DNA of 25,437 nucleotides from Sphingomonas sp. (GTDB lineage Bacteria; Pseudomonadota; Alphaproteobacteria; Sphingomonadales; Sphingomonadaceae), in NCBI GenBank assembly GCA_025936675.1, contig JAICSX010000034.1:1-25437 (forward strand). The letters are read 5' to 3'. A program made the translations under genes and the position numbers. Below, one piece after another: positions 24,937 to 25,437 of the stretch (positions are counted from its first letter, which is position 1; each line of letters opens with the position of its first letter). Below the pieces are notes generated by a model that saw only the letters and a list, made by a program, of their open reading frames with translations, searched no databases and was not told the origin of the DNA.

Positions 24937-25335
24937 GCGCCAGAGGGCTGGGCGGTCGCGGCGGAGCTTGCTCCGACGAGGAAAGTCCGGGCTCCATGGA
25001 ACCACGGTGCCGGGTAACGCCCGGCGGTTCTCCGTAGCTTCGCGCGAAGGAGGATCAGGGAGAGTGCCACAGAAAGGATACCGCCTCGCTTCGGCGGGGT
25101 AAGGTCGAAAGGGTGCGGCAAAAGCGCACCGCGGCTCTGGCGACAGGGTCGGCACGGTAAACCCCACCGGGTGCAAGACCGAATAGGGGCGGCACATGGG
25201 CCTGGTTCCGGCTCGTCGCCCGGGTTGGTTGCTGGAGGGGCGGGGCAACCCGCCCCCTAGAGGAATGGCCGCACATCCGCTTTCGCCTGCAGACGAAAGC
25301 GGAGGACAGAACCCGGCTTACAGGCCCTCTGGCAT
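24937..25335 (+). ncRNA. rnpB: RNase P RNA, type A
   Basis: This is the catalytic RNA that trims the 5' end of tRNA precursors. Ends are set by the P1 helix: GCCAGAGGGC (24939-24948) pairs perfectly with GCCCTCTGGC (25324-25333). Conserved parts appear in order: GAGGAAAGTCCGGGCTCC (starts 24978), CACAGAAAGGATACCGCC, GTAAACCCC, GCAAGACCGAATAGGG, AGAGGAATGGCCGC, and ACAGAACCCGGCTTACAGG near the 3' end. A perfect 10-bp stem (TCCGCTTTCG with CGAAAGCGGA) lies just before the last element. Apparent reading frames on the opposite strand here are not genes. Boundaries are accurate to a few bases. Confidence 0.95.
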
Positions 25336-25355
25336 CATTTTCTTCGTTGGGCCGG

Positions 25356-25373
25356 CTCCTGCCTTCGCAGGAG
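25356..25373. repeat. Short palindrome after RNase P RNA, possible terminator
   Basis: CTCCTGC and GCAGGAG form a perfect 7-bp stem around CTTC, 21 bases after the RNA end. Only a weak T-containing stretch follows. I recall CTCCTGC-type palindromes as dispersed repeats in sphingomonad genomes, so this may be both a repeat and a terminator. Confidence 0.5.
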
Positions 25374-25398
25374 TGGGTTCTGCCACTATCGGAGCGTC

Positions 25399-25437
25399 AT
25401 GGCGAAGCAGAAGAGATCGGACGATTGGGGATTACCG
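25399..25437 (+). CDS. N-terminus of probable J-domain protein (3' partial)
   Basis: The ATG at 25399 has GGAG five bases upstream, and the frame runs off the right edge after 13 codons (MAKQKRSDDWGLP). SDDWG near the N-terminus resembles, from memory, the start of a family of J-domain (DnaJ-like) proteins in sphingomonads. Thirteen residues are too few to prove this. Confidence 0.45.
   Translation, partial: MAKQKRSDDWGLP

Noticed and set aside
24861..25276. Frames on the minus strand across the RNase P RNA
   Set aside because: They run through the conserved helices of a clear rnpB gene and are not proteins.

Overview
This window is about 25.4 kb of GC-rich bacterial chromosome with dense, ordinary coding. 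The proteins suggest an alphaproteobacterium, most likely a sphingomonad. The evidence is the GTTC-N7-GTTC LexA box at recA, a ChpT-type histidine phosphotransferase, the rluD-rpoH pair, a type A RNase P RNA, and short palindromic repeats of a kind I remember from sphingomonad genomes. The genus assignment is from memory and not proven. I see no prophage, insertion sequence, tRNA, rRNA or CRISPR array.

Left part (1-6.8 kb). The window opens inside a winged-helix regulator with a membrane segment and TPR-like tail. A 36-residue Ser/Lys-rich microprotein gene follows on the minus strand, divergent from recA. An SOS box lies between the microprotein gene and recA. Next come a Bcr/CflA-type efflux pump (minus), a Tat-exported M24 metallopeptidase (plus) and a dicarboxylate/amino-acid symporter (minus).

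Middle part (6.9-16 kb). A translationally coupled trio encodes arabinose-5-phosphate isomerase (KdsD/KpsF), CMP-Kdo synthetase (KdsB) and a class IIA HAD phosphatase. This indicates Kdo or a related sugar acid made for a surface glycan. A flippase lies head-on to it, downstream of an EF-G-like GTPase gene. Then come a YihY/BrkB membrane protein (plus) and rluD-rpoH (minus).

Right part (16-25.4 kb). ChpT and a CmcJ-like oxygenase precede a chemotaxis core, cheA-cheW-cheY-cheB-cheR, with no receptor gene in view. An AmpD-like amidase, a small six-cysteine exported protein flanked by repeat palindromes, and a GAF-domain protein (minus) follow. RNase P RNA comes next, and the start of a probable J-domain protein runs off the right edge.

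Transcription units alternate in direction repeatedly, and three convergent pairs have abutting or overlapping stop codons. The most notable points are the SOS-adjacent Ser/Lys microprotein, the CheA carrying a second CheW-like module and a receiver that has lost its phosphorylation residues, the KdsB with an altered metal-site motif coupled to a HAD phosphatase, and the EF-G paralogue lacking the catalytic histidine. I do not see a clearly novel multi-gene system.
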